Shown here: in pieces, positions 7,088 through 14,553 of the stretch | How positions within the stretch are numbered: position 1 is the stretch's first letter | How the letters are laid out: each line of letters starts with the position of its first letter | Origin: UPXZ01 sp964345395 | GTDB taxonomy: Bacteria; Bacteroidota; Bacteroidia; Bacteroidales; Paludibacteraceae | Length of the DNA stretch: 22,074 bases | Assembly: GCA_964345395.1 (NCBI GenBank) | Contig: CAYFRA010000027.1 | Location: forward strand, 1-22,074 | Direction of reading: 5' to 3' | Translations under genes and position numbers: made by a program | The notes under the pieces: model-generated | Database searches by the model: none | The model's input: the letters and a program-made list of their open reading frames with translations, nothing else | What the model was told of the DNA's origin: nothing

Positions 7088-8806
7088 TTAATAGTCTTTG
7101 GGACTACGATGTGTCGGGAACTCGTTTCTGAAACCCTGCCAATACTCTTTGATGGTTGATTTTACTTCGCGATGGAGGATGAGTATTCCCAAAAGATTTG
7201 GGACTGTCATAAATACAATGGTTAGCATGGATACGTTCCAAATGATTGTGGTGTCGATAAAAGAGGCGAAAAAGAAAGCCACTACGTAAACAATGCGATA
7301 GGGTAGCACCCATCTAACGCCCAATAAATAGGTGATGGCACGATCGCCGTAATACGACCATGCGATGGCTGTAGAAAATGCAAAAAGTAGCAAACCTAAT
7401 GTTACAATAAATTCACCATTTCTACCTAAAGCACTTTTTGAAAATGCGACATTGGTAAGGGGGGCACTGTGAAGCAGTGATTTGCCAGTAAAAACCACAT
7501 CAGTTGGCAACTCCTTGATCACGCCGTTAATCACTTCTATCTCTCCACTAAATTTGCTATTGTTGTTTTTTACAACAACTTCATCGGCTAAAGATCGTGC
7601 ATGTAAAATTGAAACATTGTTGGTAATCTGCCCAGACTCTACAGCAAGCGAACCATTAAAAAGATGTAGTTTTTCAGCCTTGTTTAGGTGTTGTTTTAAT
7701 AAAATTGCGTCTGATTCATTTTGATCATCAAACTTTTGAGCCAAAACCTGCATGTCGGTAACCTGAAAAACATTTTGATGTTTCTCGTGCCAAACTCCTG
7801 TTGAAATAAGAACCATACCAGTTAGCATACACATAATAATGGTATCTAAAAAAGGTTCGAGTATGGCTACCATCCCTTCAGATACGGGTTCTTGGGCTCG
7901 TGCAGCTGCGTGTGCAATAGGTGCAGAGCCTTGTCCTGCTTCGTTAGAAAACAGACCTCTATTCACTCCATTGTTGAACGCAAATGCAAAACTTGCACCC
8001 AAAAAACCACCAATAGCAGATGTCCCTGCGAAAATATCACTAAAAATGGATAAAAAAGAAGGAACAAAATTTTGATAATTGGAAATCAGCACAATGATAG
8101 CACCTATGAAGTAGATAATAGCCATCATAGGCACTAATTTTTCGGTTACTTTTGCTATTCGTTTGATGCCACCAATAATCACCAAAGCCAACAAAAGAGC
8201 TAAAATAGCACCTGACAAATAGTGGCTGATACCGAAAGTTGCAAACAAAGAGTTAGAGATGCTGTTAATTTGTGGTAAACTTCCTGTTCCAAAAGATGAA
8301 AATACAACTGCAATAGCAAAAAACCCACCCAAAAACCAGCCTGTTTTAATTCTCTTCCCGTTTGGAAGTCTGACGTTTAAGCGTTTTTTCATATAATACA
8401 TCGGGCCACCTGCCACCATCCCAGTTTGATCAAATTCTCGATATTTATGAGATAGAGTTACTTCAACAAACTTTGTACTCATACCCAACAATGCTGTCAT
8501 CAACATCCAGAAGAGTGCAGCAGGGCCACCCAAATGCACCGCTAATGCCACACCTGCAATATTTCCAGTGCCTACGGTGCCTGAAAGTGCTGTAGCTAAA
8601 GCTTGAAAATGAGAGGTGTCTCCTTTGTCGGTGTCTTTGTCAAATTTGCCACTCACAATACGAATAGCATGTCGAAAATATCGAATTTGAGGAAATCTTA
8701 GATATAATGTAAAGAAAAAACCAGTGCCCAAAAGTAAAAATACAAACCAGTGATGTCCACCGATATATTGGTGTATATGGATTAGAAAATTATTGATTTG
8801 TTGCAT
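7088..8806 (-). CDS. AGCS-family sodium:alanine (amino acid) symporter
   Basis: Encodes a 572-residue inner-membrane transporter of the alanine or glycine:cation symporter family, importing a small neutral amino acid with Na+. Family features are GTVGTGNIAGVALA, GMVAGGPMYYM and the signature FNNGVNRGLFSNEAGQGSAP near residues 277-296, plus AFSTAIAWSYYGDRA near 476-490. About ten hydrophobic segments are visible. The stretch at about 338-452 is hydrophilic and much longer than the short loop usual there, adding roughly 95 residues. The frame is open to 8890, but the extra N-terminus is not family-like and a -7 element (8830-8837) lies within it, so the ATG at 8806 is chosen. Substrate is inferred at family level only. 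I saw no strong terminator after it. Confidence 0.9.
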   Translation of the reverse strand: MQQINNFLIHIHQYIGGHHWFVFLLLGTGFFFTLYLRFPQIRYFRHAIRIVSGKFDKDTDKGDTSHFQALATALSGTVGTGNIAGVALAVHLGGPAALFWMLMTALLGMSTKFVEVTLSHKYREFDQTGMVAGGPMYYMKKRLNVRLPNGKRIKTGWFLGGFFAIAVVFSSFGTGSLPQINSISNSLFATFGISHYLSGAILALLLALVIIGGIKRIAKVTEKLVPMMAIIYFIGAIIVLISNYQNFVPSFLSIFSDIFAGTSAIGGFLGASFAFAFNNGVNRGLFSNEAGQGSAPIAHAAARAQEPVSEGMVAILEPFLDTIIMCMLTGMVLISTGVWHEKHQNVFQVTDMQVLAQKFDDQNESDAILLKQHLNKAEKLHLFNGSLAVESGQITNNVSILHARSLADEVVVKNNNSKFSGEIEVINGVIKELPTDVVFTGKSLLHSAPLTNVAFSKSALGRNGEFIVTLGLLLFAFSTAIAWSYYGDRAITYLLGVRWVLPYRIVYVVAFFFASFIDTTIIWNVSMLTIVFMTVPNLLGILILHREVKSTIKEYWQGFRNEFPTHRSPKDY

Positions 8807-8829
8807 TTGGATGATTAGATTAATTTTTG

Positions 8830-8861
8830 CAAATATAAACAAATCAATAAATAAATATAAA
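8830..8861 (-). promoter_or_regulatory. Candidate symporter promoter
   Basis: On the minus strand TATATTTG (8837-8830) is a full TAnnTTTG match. TTTA (8861-8858) lies 20 bases upstream as an imperfect -33. Transcription would start near 8824, about 18 bases before the ATG at 8806. Confidence 0.45.
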
Positions 8862-8888
8862 CTTTTATGTGAAAAAATTATCACACAC

Positions 8889-8921
8889 ACTCATCGGATG
8901 ACTTCAAGTCATCCGATGAGT
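8889..8921. repeat. 33-bp perfect palindrome, REP-like or operator-like
   Basis: Sixteen-base arms, 8889-8904 and 8906-8921, are exact reverse complements around a single C at 8905. The left arm is ACTCATCGGATGACTT. It is more GC-rich than its AT-rich surroundings. It sits between the divergent symporter and tRNA-Gly, just upstream of the symporter promoter. No T run follows on the plus strand directly, and no plus-strand gene precedes it, so it is not an obvious terminator. It could be a repetitive extragenic palindrome or a binding site for a dimeric regulator. Confidence 0.7.
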
Positions 8922-9079
8922 AGCAAATGAAGCTGTCTTTACTCTTTTTTTTATTGCTCCTTGTTCTTTACAAACTTTATAAACTCTCTACTTTCTAACT
9001 CACTTTCCAACCGCAAGCTTTAAAAGCCTCCCCCTTTGGTTTAAGTTCAAGATAGAAGTACAAAGAATATAATTAAAAA
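8922..9079. other. Intergenic stretch with no recognised gene
   Basis: The gap between the symporter start (8806) and tRNA-Gly (9143) is 336 bp. Apart from the symporter promoter, the palindrome and the tRNA promoter, it holds a T8 run (about 8944-8951) and a pyrimidine-rich stretch with loosely repeated ACTTT/AACT words (about 8978-9017). I see no open frame with coding character. Confidence 0.5.
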
Positions 9080-9111
9080 TTTGTTTAACTAAATATCTTT
9101 AGTTATCTTTG
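9080..9111 (+). promoter_or_regulatory. tRNA-Gly promoter
   Basis: TTTG (9080-9083), a 20-base spacer and TATCTTTG (9104-9111) match the Bacteroidota consensus fully. Transcription would start near 9117, about 26 bases before the tRNA. The spacer contains a 7-bp inverted repeat, AACTAAA/TTTAGTT (9087-9093 with 9098-9104). Confidence 0.75.
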
Positions 9112-9142
9112 CAGACCAAATTGAAAAAAAACATCAATTATT

Positions 9143-9215
9143 GCGGAAATAGCTCAGTTGGTAGAGCATAACCTTGCCAAGGTTAGGGTCGCGAGTTCGA
9201 GTCTCGTTTTCCGCT
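9143..9215 (+). tRNA. tRNA-Gly (anticodon GCC)
   Basis: The 73-nt cloverleaf is complete. Acceptor GCGGAAA/TTTCCGC is 9143-9149 with 9208-9214. Anticodon stem TAACC/GGTTA is 9169-9173 with 9181-9185, and the loop TTGCCAA has GCC at 9176-9178. The T loop is TTCGAGT. The discriminator U9215 is typical of glycine tRNAs. CCA is not encoded. Confidence 0.97.
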
Positions 9216-9220
9216 CAAAG

Positions 9221-9256
9221 AAATAGCGATCATTTTATGATTGCTATTTTTATTTT
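9221..9256 (+). terminator. Intrinsic terminator after tRNA-Gly
   Basis: A 13-bp stem with one G-U pair (9221-9233 with 9237-9249) closes a TTT loop and runs into a T-rich tail. It begins 6 bases after the mature tRNA end. Confidence 0.8.
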
Positions 9257-9266
9257 AAATCAAAGA

Positions 9267-9297
9267 GAGAGGGCAACTATTATATAGCAGCCCTCTC
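9267..9297 (-). terminator. Hairpin after the hexosaminidase gene
   Basis: GAGAGGGC (9267-9274) pairs with GCCCTCTC (9290-9297). An inner CTAT/ATAG pairing crosses an AA/CA mismatch. It lies 29 bases beyond the gene's stop on the minus strand. The following minus-strand bases are only moderately T-rich, so termination strength is uncertain. Confidence 0.5.
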
Positions 9298-9326
9298 ACA
9301 GCATTTAAAACTATGATGATGTTTCA

Positions 9327-11228
9327 CTAAAATGCGGCTCTTCTTTTTAAGTCTTCAATCGGAATTGACATCATGCGACCGGTCTTTTCTTTTCCTCTAT
9401 AAGTAACGATTCTCATCACGTATGCGTCTTTAGGTACCTCTAAGGGTTCTGTGTAGATGGGATAAAAATAATCAGGCTCAGAGGCATCAAAACTGGTATG
9501 AATGTTTAGTCCTTCAATCTCAGTAGTTAGATGAACAAAATATTGGTCACCCTCTTTTTTTACTTTAACAATAGGGTCAAACATGGCACGTGAATATTTT
9601 GTTTCAGCATAATCAAAACGCTCAAATTGAACTTCTGTTTTTCTGATAAAGTTATTCCACTCTTTATTCTCCAACGGCGACCAAACAGATTCAGCTACAG
9701 CCAAAGCTCTTGGGAATGCCATATATTCTGCCTGTCGTATGTTATATATTTGTTCAGTCCACAAGTTGCCTTGACCTCCTAAAACAAACTCAGGATTAGC
9801 ACCTGGAGGAACTGGATCAAACTTGTATGTTTGATTCAATCTCAAGCTGTTGTAAACTCGTGCATCCGTTGATGCATCACCTTGCATCAAATCAATATAT
9901 ACGTGAGTTTGAGGGCTCATCACAACGTAGTGTCCAGAGTTTGAAGCTTCAATGCCGTATTGTATGCCTCGCCAACTCATCAAAGCGGTAGATGGATTGA
10001 TACCTCCTTCAAGAATTTCATCCCACCCAATCATTTTTTTACCTTTTGAGATAATAATTTTCTCCAATCGCTTGCTAAAATAAGCTTGCACTTCAGCCAT
10101 CGATTTCAGACCTTCCTTCTCCATCAGTGCTTTTACATCATCGCTCTTTTGCCAAAAGGTGTATGGTGCTTCATCGCCGCCAGTGTGGATATATTCAAAT
10201 GGGAAAAGTTCGGCCAGCTCTTCAAACACTTTGTCTAAAATCTCATAAGTTTTATCACTTGCAGGATTAACTGTGTTTTCAAAAATTGCTGTAGGTCGCG
10301 GTGTGCTCCAATCTAAGAAAGGCTCGCCCGACCTTACAAAATGGTCGCCACTTTCGGGGAAACAAGCCATTTCGGGGTAGGCTGCTAATAGTGCTGAGCT
10401 GTGTCCAGGTACATCAATCTCGGGCATAATCGTAATAAAACGCTCGGCAGCATAAGCAACAATATCTTTAATTTGTTCTTGGGTGTAATAACCACCGTAA
10501 GTTTTCGGTTCATCCTTATCGGGGTGCGACATACTTCCAAACCGACCAGTCTTTTCAGCTCGCCAAGCACCGATTTCTGTCAGTCTGGGTAGTGATTTTA
10601 TTTCAACTCTCCAACCTTCATCGTCGCTCAAATGCCAATGAAACATATTGAACTTAAATCGGGTCATGTTATCTAAAAATTGCTTTACATCATCTACCGA
10701 AAAGAAATGTCGCGTAACATCAAGCATCAGCCCTCGCCAACCTACACGCGGATAATCTTCAATAGTTACACAAGGTGCTTCCCACGCTACATCACTAATC
10801 AGTTCTTTGCTTTCAATCTCTACTGGGAATAGTTGAACTAATGTTTGTGCTCCATAAAAGAGTCCCGCTGCACTATTGGCTCTAACAATTATCTGTTTTG
10901 GCTTAACCTGAAGTGAATAGCCCTCGTTGCCAATAGATGTGTTTGTTTGTTCGTTAAGTTCAAATAAAATGGTAGATTTTCCTTTCTGCTTTACTTGTAC
11001 TGGATAACCCGTAGGAGTAGAAATTCTCTCAAGCAAAAAATCTTTTGTTATTTGTGTTCCCTCAACATCAGGGATGGTGATTGAAACTTTTTTAGGTAAT
11101 TTAAATACACCACTTCCCACCTCCATAGAAACTGGTTCGGGTATAATACTAATCTCCTTTGCAGAGAGATGCCCATTTGCTAAAAATGTCATTACTAAAA
11201 CTAAAAATAAACTAACTATGTTTCTCAT
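9327..11228 (-). CDS. Secreted GH20 beta-N-acetylhexosaminidase
   Basis: Encodes a 633-residue exported glycosidase of family GH20, which removes terminal GlcNAc or GalNAc from glycans or chitooligosaccharides with help from the substrate N-acetyl group. A signal peptide covers about 1-23 (hydrophobic core SLFLVLVMTFLA, cut near HLSA). The N-terminal GH20b-like domain spans about 25-155. The catalytic barrel starts at RVGWRGLMLDVTRHFF (161-176), includes HWHLSDDEGWRVE (197-209), and carries the catalytic Asp352-Glu353 pair in HTGGDEAPYTFW. The barrel ends near 520 (AVAESVWSP). The last 80 residues resemble a small beta-rich C-terminal domain. No lipobox cysteine is present, suggesting a periplasmic enzyme. 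It stands alone between terminators and is divergent from the mgtC operon. Confidence 0.94.
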   Translation of the reverse strand: MRNIVSLFLVLVMTFLANGHLSAKEISIIPEPVSMEVGSGVFKLPKKVSITIPDVEGTQITKDFLLERISTPTGYPVQVKQKGKSTILFELNEQTNTSIGNEGYSLQVKPKQIIVRANSAAGLFYGAQTLVQLFPVEIESKELISDVAWEAPCVTIEDYPRVGWRGLMLDVTRHFFSVDDVKQFLDNMTRFKFNMFHWHLSDDEGWRVEIKSLPRLTEIGAWRAEKTGRFGSMSHPDKDEPKTYGGYYTQEQIKDIVAYAAERFITIMPEIDVPGHSSALLAAYPEMACFPESGDHFVRSGEPFLDWSTPRPTAIFENTVNPASDKTYEILDKVFEELAELFPFEYIHTGGDEAPYTFWQKSDDVKALMEKEGLKSMAEVQAYFSKRLEKIIISKGKKMIGWDEILEGGINPSTALMSWRGIQYGIEASNSGHYVVMSPQTHVYIDLMQGDASTDARVYNSLRLNQTYKFDPVPPGANPEFVLGGQGNLWTEQIYNIRQAEYMAFPRALAVAESVWSPLENKEWNNFIRKTEVQFERFDYAETKYSRAMFDPIVKVKKEGDQYFVHLTTEIEGLNIHTSFDASEPDYFYPIYTEPLEVPKDAYVMRIVTYRGKEKTGRMMSIPIEDLKRRAAF

Positions 11229-11256
11229 ATTCTCAAAAAATTAAATTAATGAACTA

Positions 11257-11264
11257 CAAAGCTA
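11257..11264 (-). promoter_or_regulatory. Candidate -7 element of the hexosaminidase gene
   Basis: On the minus strand TAGCTTTG is a full TAnnTTTG match, about 28 bases before the ATG at 11228. The -33 position shows only a weak TTTA-like match (11286-11283). Confidence 0.42.
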
Positions 11265-11427
11265 ACCAATCTGTTAGAAATATAAAAGCAATTTTGATAT
11301 CGTTATCTTTAAGTTTTTCGAAAATGGAAGTTTAATAGCCTCTATAGGCGTTTTGTTGTCTTGAAACTTAATGCAACATCAATAAGAGTCTGAAAAATTA
11401 CGAAACATAATAATGTGTCAAGAATAC

Positions 11428-11459
11428 TTTCGTATGTCAATAAATTATTTGTATCTTTA
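11428..11459 (+). promoter_or_regulatory. Weak candidate promoter for the mgtC-like operon
   Basis: TTTC (11428-11431), 20 bases, then TATCTTTA (11452-11459) gives one mismatch in each element. It lies 20 bases before the ATG at 11480, so the leader would be very short. Confidence 0.3.
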
Positions 11460-11479
11460 TATCAAAAATTAGAAATATT

Positions 11480-12148
11480 ATGTTGGAATCAAAAGAAATA
11501 ATTATACGTTTGGTATTAGCATCGCTGTTTGGTGCTCTTATAGGCTTAGAAAGGGGGCGAATACATTGGGCAGCAGGATTGAGAACACACATGATGGTGG
11601 CGGTAGGTTCAAGCCTAATTATGATTGTATCTTCTTTTGGGTTTATGGATGTTTTAGGTACAAAAAATGTTGGATTAGATCCATCGAGAGTGGCTGCACA
11701 AGTAGTGAGTGGGATAGGTTTTATAGGAGCGGGTGCTATTCTTTTTATGAAGCAAGGTACAGTGAGAGGTTTAACTACAGCTGCAGGGCTTTGGACTGTA
11801 GCAGCGATAGGATTAGCCACAGGTGGGGGACTATATTTAGCGGCTACGATTACAACCCTTATTGCATTAATAATATTATGGGCATTGCATCCTCTTGAAG
11901 CAGTTATCTACAAACGATATAAACCAATGACATTGAAAATTGTTACAAAATCAAAAGATATAAATAATGATACTTTTGAAAAGTTACTTGACAAACATAA
12001 ATTAAGGATAGAACGTTTTACTTTTGAAAAAATAAATGATAACTTTGTCTATCGATTCAAACTCGAAAATGTTGATAGTAAAAAAGTTGATCAAATATTA
12101 AATACACTCAAAAATGAGAGTGCTTTACATGAAATTTCATTAACATAA
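11480..12148 (+). CDS. MgtC/SapB-family inner-membrane protein
   Basis: Encodes a 222-residue protein with an N-terminal membrane domain of about five hydrophobic segments (residues 7-135) and a hydrophilic C-terminal domain (about 150-222). Family motifs are FGALIGLERG (17-26), AGLRTHMMVAVGS (32-44), RVAAQVVSGIGFIGAGAI (70-87) and VRGLTTAAGLW (95-105). MgtC relatives affect magnesium homeostasis and ATP synthase activity in some pathogens, but most free-living homologues have no proven role, so no substrate is assigned. The C-terminal domain is shaped like the small regulatory domain of longer MgtC proteins. It begins a tight plus-strand series, 15 bp ahead of the aldo/keto reductase. Confidence 0.9.
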   Translation: MLESKEIIIRLVLASLFGALIGLERGRIHWAAGLRTHMMVAVGSSLIMIVSSFGFMDVLGTKNVGLDPSRVAAQVVSGIGFIGAGAILFMKQGTVRGLTTAAGLWTVAAIGLATGGGLYLAATITTLIALIILWALHPLEAVIYKRYKPMTLKIVTKSKDINNDTFEKLLDKHKLRIERFTFEKINDNFVYRFKLENVDSKKVDQILNTLKNESALHEISLT

Positions 12149-12163
12149 ATCAAATCAAATTAT

Positions 12164-13102
12164 ATGAACATAGAGTCTAAACTATTTGCCAACGGCGATA
12201 CAATGCCTATATTTGGATTAGGCACCTGGCTTGCTCGTAAAGAAGAAGTGTATCAAGCAGTTAAAGCAGCAGTTAAAGCGGGTTACCGCCATATTGACTG
12301 TGCCTATATTTACCGAAATGAAAAAGAGGTAGGTAAAGCCTTGAAAGAGTTGTTTGACGAGAAAGTAGTGCAGCGGGAAGAGATTTTTATTACATCAAAA
12401 CTTTGGAATAGTTTTCATCAACCTGAATTGGTCGAAAAGGCAATTCAAAAATCACTGAAAGATTTGCAGTTAGATTATCTTGATCTTTATCTGATTCATT
12501 GGCCTATTGCAAGTAAAATAGATTTACCTGAATCGGCTGAAGATATGATCTCTTTGGAAGAATTGCCTCTATTAGAAACATGGGAGGCTATGGTGAAATT
12601 AAAAAAAACAGGCAAAACCAAGCATATTGGTGTTTCAAACTTCAACATCCCTAAATTGAAGGATTTGATTGATAATGCATCTCAAAAACCCGAAGTAAAT
12701 CAGGTGGAACTTCACCCATATCATCAACAGGAGGAGCTTTTGAAGTTTTGTGAGCAAAACCAAATCATACTTACTGCTTACTCACCACTTGGTAGCCGCC
12801 ATTTGATGAATAGCGATGACTCAATTAGTGATAATGAGATAATTAAAGCTATTGCAAAAAAACACCAATGCAGTGAAACACAAGTAATGCTTGCTTGGGG
12901 TATGAAAAGAGGTACCGTAGTGATTCCTAAATCTGTGAACGAAGCAAGAATAATCAACAATTTCAATTCAACAAAAATAGAGTTGGATGATGCGGATATG
13001 GAGCAGATAGCTTCAATCAACAGAAATAAAAGTAATACTATAGCCAAATTTGCCATATTTCCTGATGGTCCTTACACAGTGGAGAACATTTGGGAGAAAT
13101 AG
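12164..13102 (+). CDS. Aldo/keto reductase
   Basis: Encodes a 312-residue NAD(P)H-dependent oxidoreductase with the aldo/keto reductase barrel, which reduces aldehydes or ketones to alcohols. The catalytic tetrad is complete: Asp45 and Tyr50 in HIDCAYIY, Lys79 in ITSKLW, and His112 in LIHWP. The phosphate-binding region is recognisable as AYSPLGS and VVIPKSVNEARI near the C-terminus. The insert SKIDLPESAEDMISLEELPL after the histidine is the usual substrate-side loop. Length is typical (about 300-320). It sits 15 bp after the mgtC-like gene and 9 bp before the cysteine desulfurase, so the three are probably one transcript. The natural substrate cannot be predicted. Confidence 0.94.
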   Translation: MNIESKLFANGDTMPIFGLGTWLARKEEVYQAVKAAVKAGYRHIDCAYIYRNEKEVGKALKELFDEKVVQREEIFITSKLWNSFHQPELVEKAIQKSLKDLQLDYLDLYLIHWPIASKIDLPESAEDMISLEELPLLETWEAMVKLKKTGKTKHIGVSNFNIPKLKDLIDNASQKPEVNQVELHPYHQQEELLKFCEQNQIILTAYSPLGSRHLMNSDDSISDNEIIKAIAKKHQCSETQVMLAWGMKRGTVVIPKSVNEARIINNFNSTKIELDDADMEQIASINRNKSNTIAKFAIFPDGPYTVENIWEK

Positions 13103-13111
13103 AAAATAGAA

Positions 13112-14335
13112 ATGAAAGATTCAGACATCAATAAGATCAGAGAAGATTTTCCTATACTCAAAGAGTCGATTTATAATCGTCCTTTGATATATTTCGATAA
13201 TGCTGCTACGACACAAAAACCTTTAGCTGTGATTGACAAAATCAATTACGCTTACAAACATCTGAATGCTAATATTCACAGAGGAGTTCATTATTTGAGC
13301 CAAAAAGCAACTGAGGCTCACGAAAATGCAAGAAGTTACATCGCTAATTTTATCAACGCCGAATCTCCTGAAGAGTTGATTTTTACGCGCGGCACTACCG
13401 AAGCTATCAATTTGGTAGCAACTGTTTTAGGTGAATATGACTGTAAAAAAGATGACGAAATCGTTATTTCCGCAATGGAGCACCACTCCAATATTGTGCC
13501 TTGGCAAATGTTGTGTGAGCGAAAATCGATGAAGTTGCGCGTTGTTCCCATCAATGAAAAGGGAGAAATCATTCGAGAAGAGTATCAAAAGCTGCTGAAT
13601 GAAAAAACAAAGATTGTATCTTTAGCACACATATCTAATGTGATGGGCACCATCAACCCTGTGCACGAGTTGATAGCCGATGCTCACACAAAGGGCATCC
13701 CTGTGTTGATTGATGGCGCACAGGCAATACCTCATACAAAAGTTGATGTGCAAGATCTCAATGCCGATTTTTATGTTTTTTCGGGACATAAAGTTTATGC
13801 TCCAACAGGAATTGGTGTGTTGTATGGCAAAAAAGAGTGGCTCGATAAGCTACCACCTTATCAGGGAGGAGGAGAAATGATTAAAAACGTAAGTTTTGAA
13901 AAAACAACTTACAATGATTTGCCTTTCAAATATGAAGCTGGCACACCAGATTATGTGGGATCTACTGCTTTGGCAGAAGCTTTGAAATATATCAATGAGT
14001 TGAATATTAGTAAAATATCACAATATGAAGATGAGTTGCTGCATTATGCAACCGAAAAATTAATGGATATAGAGGGTCTTAGAATAATTGGGACTTCTGA
14101 TTATAAAAGTGCCGTAATATCTTTCTTGGTTGGCGATATTCATCCATATGATATAGGTATGCTTTTGGATAAATTAGGAATTGCAGTTCGCACCGGTCAT
14201 CATTGTGCACAGCCACTTATGGAGTGGTTTGATATACCCGGTACTGTTCGGGCTTCGTTTTCTTTCTACAATACCAAAGAAGAGATTGATTACTTTGTAG
14301 ATACGCTAAAGCGTGTTGTTGCAATGTTGAGTTAA
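13112..14335 (+). CDS. sufS: SufS-type cysteine desulfurase
   Basis: Encodes a 407-residue pyridoxal-phosphate enzyme of the class V aminotransferase fold that takes sulfur from cysteine for iron-sulfur cluster assembly. The cofactor lysine is Lys227 in FSGHKVYAPTG. Asp201 (LIDGAQ) would contact the pyridine nitrogen, and His124 in AMEHHSN stacks on the ring. The persulfide cysteine is Cys365 in RTGHHCAQP, the group II (SufS/Csd) form. Length is normal. It is the last gene of the mgtC-like/aldo-keto reductase/sufS series. No sufB, sufC, sufD or sufE is present nearby, so it could be either the main SufS or a second CsdA-like copy. I see no convincing terminator after it. Confidence 0.93.
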   Translation: MKDSDINKIREDFPILKESIYNRPLIYFDNAATTQKPLAVIDKINYAYKHLNANIHRGVHYLSQKATEAHENARSYIANFINAESPEELIFTRGTTEAINLVATVLGEYDCKKDDEIVISAMEHHSNIVPWQMLCERKSMKLRVVPINEKGEIIREEYQKLLNEKTKIVSLAHISNVMGTINPVHELIADAHTKGIPVLIDGAQAIPHTKVDVQDLNADFYVFSGHKVYAPTGIGVLYGKKEWLDKLPPYQGGGEMIKNVSFEKTTYNDLPFKYEAGTPDYVGSTALAEALKYINELNISKISQYEDELLHYATEKLMDIEGLRIIGTSDYKSAVISFLVGDIHPYDIGMLLDKLGIAVRTGHHCAQPLMEWFDIPGTVRASFSFYNTKEEIDYFVDTLKRVVAMLS

Positions 14336-14337
14336 AA
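14317..14337 (+). repeat. Direct repeat, left copy (sufS 3' end)
   Basis: TGTTGCAATGTTGAGTTAAA plus one A spans the last six sufS codons and the stop. It matches 14497-14517 at 19 of 21 positions, exactly 180 bp away. Confidence 0.7.
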
Positions 14338-14397
14338 TACCAATCGTTAAACGTCCATTATAGATATTAGTTTTCATATTTTAGGCGGAAGATAACT

Positions 14398-14502
14398 AAT
14401 TTTAGCTCTGAAAAACTTAGTTTAAAGCTTCAAACATCTGGGTTAAAGTCTAAAATATCCAGTTTAAAGTTTGAAACTTTCGGGATTATTTTAGACTGTT
14501 GC
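14398..14502. repeat. Degenerate tandem repeat with 21-bp period
   Basis: Three clear units follow in register at 14419-14439, 14440-14460 and 14461-14481, each opening with (A/G)G(T/G)TTAAAG. Weaker units are visible on either side (14398-14418 and 14482-14502). Unit 14461-14481 contains an odd palindrome AAAGTTT-G-AAACTTT, and unit 14419-14439 holds a near-palindrome GTTTAAAGCTTCAAAC. Because 21 is a multiple of three, one frame is open from 14371 to the stop at 14521-14523, but it has no start codon. It fills much of the 218-bp sufS-lacI gap. Confidence 0.6.
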
Positions 14503-14517
14503 AATGATGAGTCAAAA
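14497..14517 (+). repeat. Direct repeat, right copy
   Basis: TGTTGCAATGATGAGTCAAA plus one A matches the sufS 3' end (14317-14337) at 19 of 21 positions but in a different reading frame. The differences are T to A at position 11 and T to C at position 17. Confidence 0.7.
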
Positions 14518-14553
14518 AACTGAATAAATTGATGAAAGATAAGCTACATAGAC

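Noticed and set aside
7073..7090. Terminator after the symporter gene
   Set aside because: The AATCT/AGATT stem is only 5 bp of mostly A-T pairs and overlaps the stop codon, so it is too weak to call.
8807..8890. 28-codon N-terminal extension of the symporter from 8890
   Set aside because: The extension covers a TATATTTG promoter element and part of the palindrome, and the family-like protein begins at the ATG at 8806.
11437..11820. 127-codon minus-strand open frame opposite the mgtC-like gene
   Set aside because: It is antisense to conserved MgtC motifs, with Pro/Ile/Thr-rich composition typical of a shadow frame.
14398..14502. CRISPR array
   Set aside because: Units are only 21 bp, abut without spacers, and are degenerate; no cas gene is present.
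14371..14523. Possible small gene reading through the 21-bp repeats
   Set aside because: The frame is open for 50 codons but contains no ATG, GTG or TTG start, so it is treated as repeat or remnant DNA.
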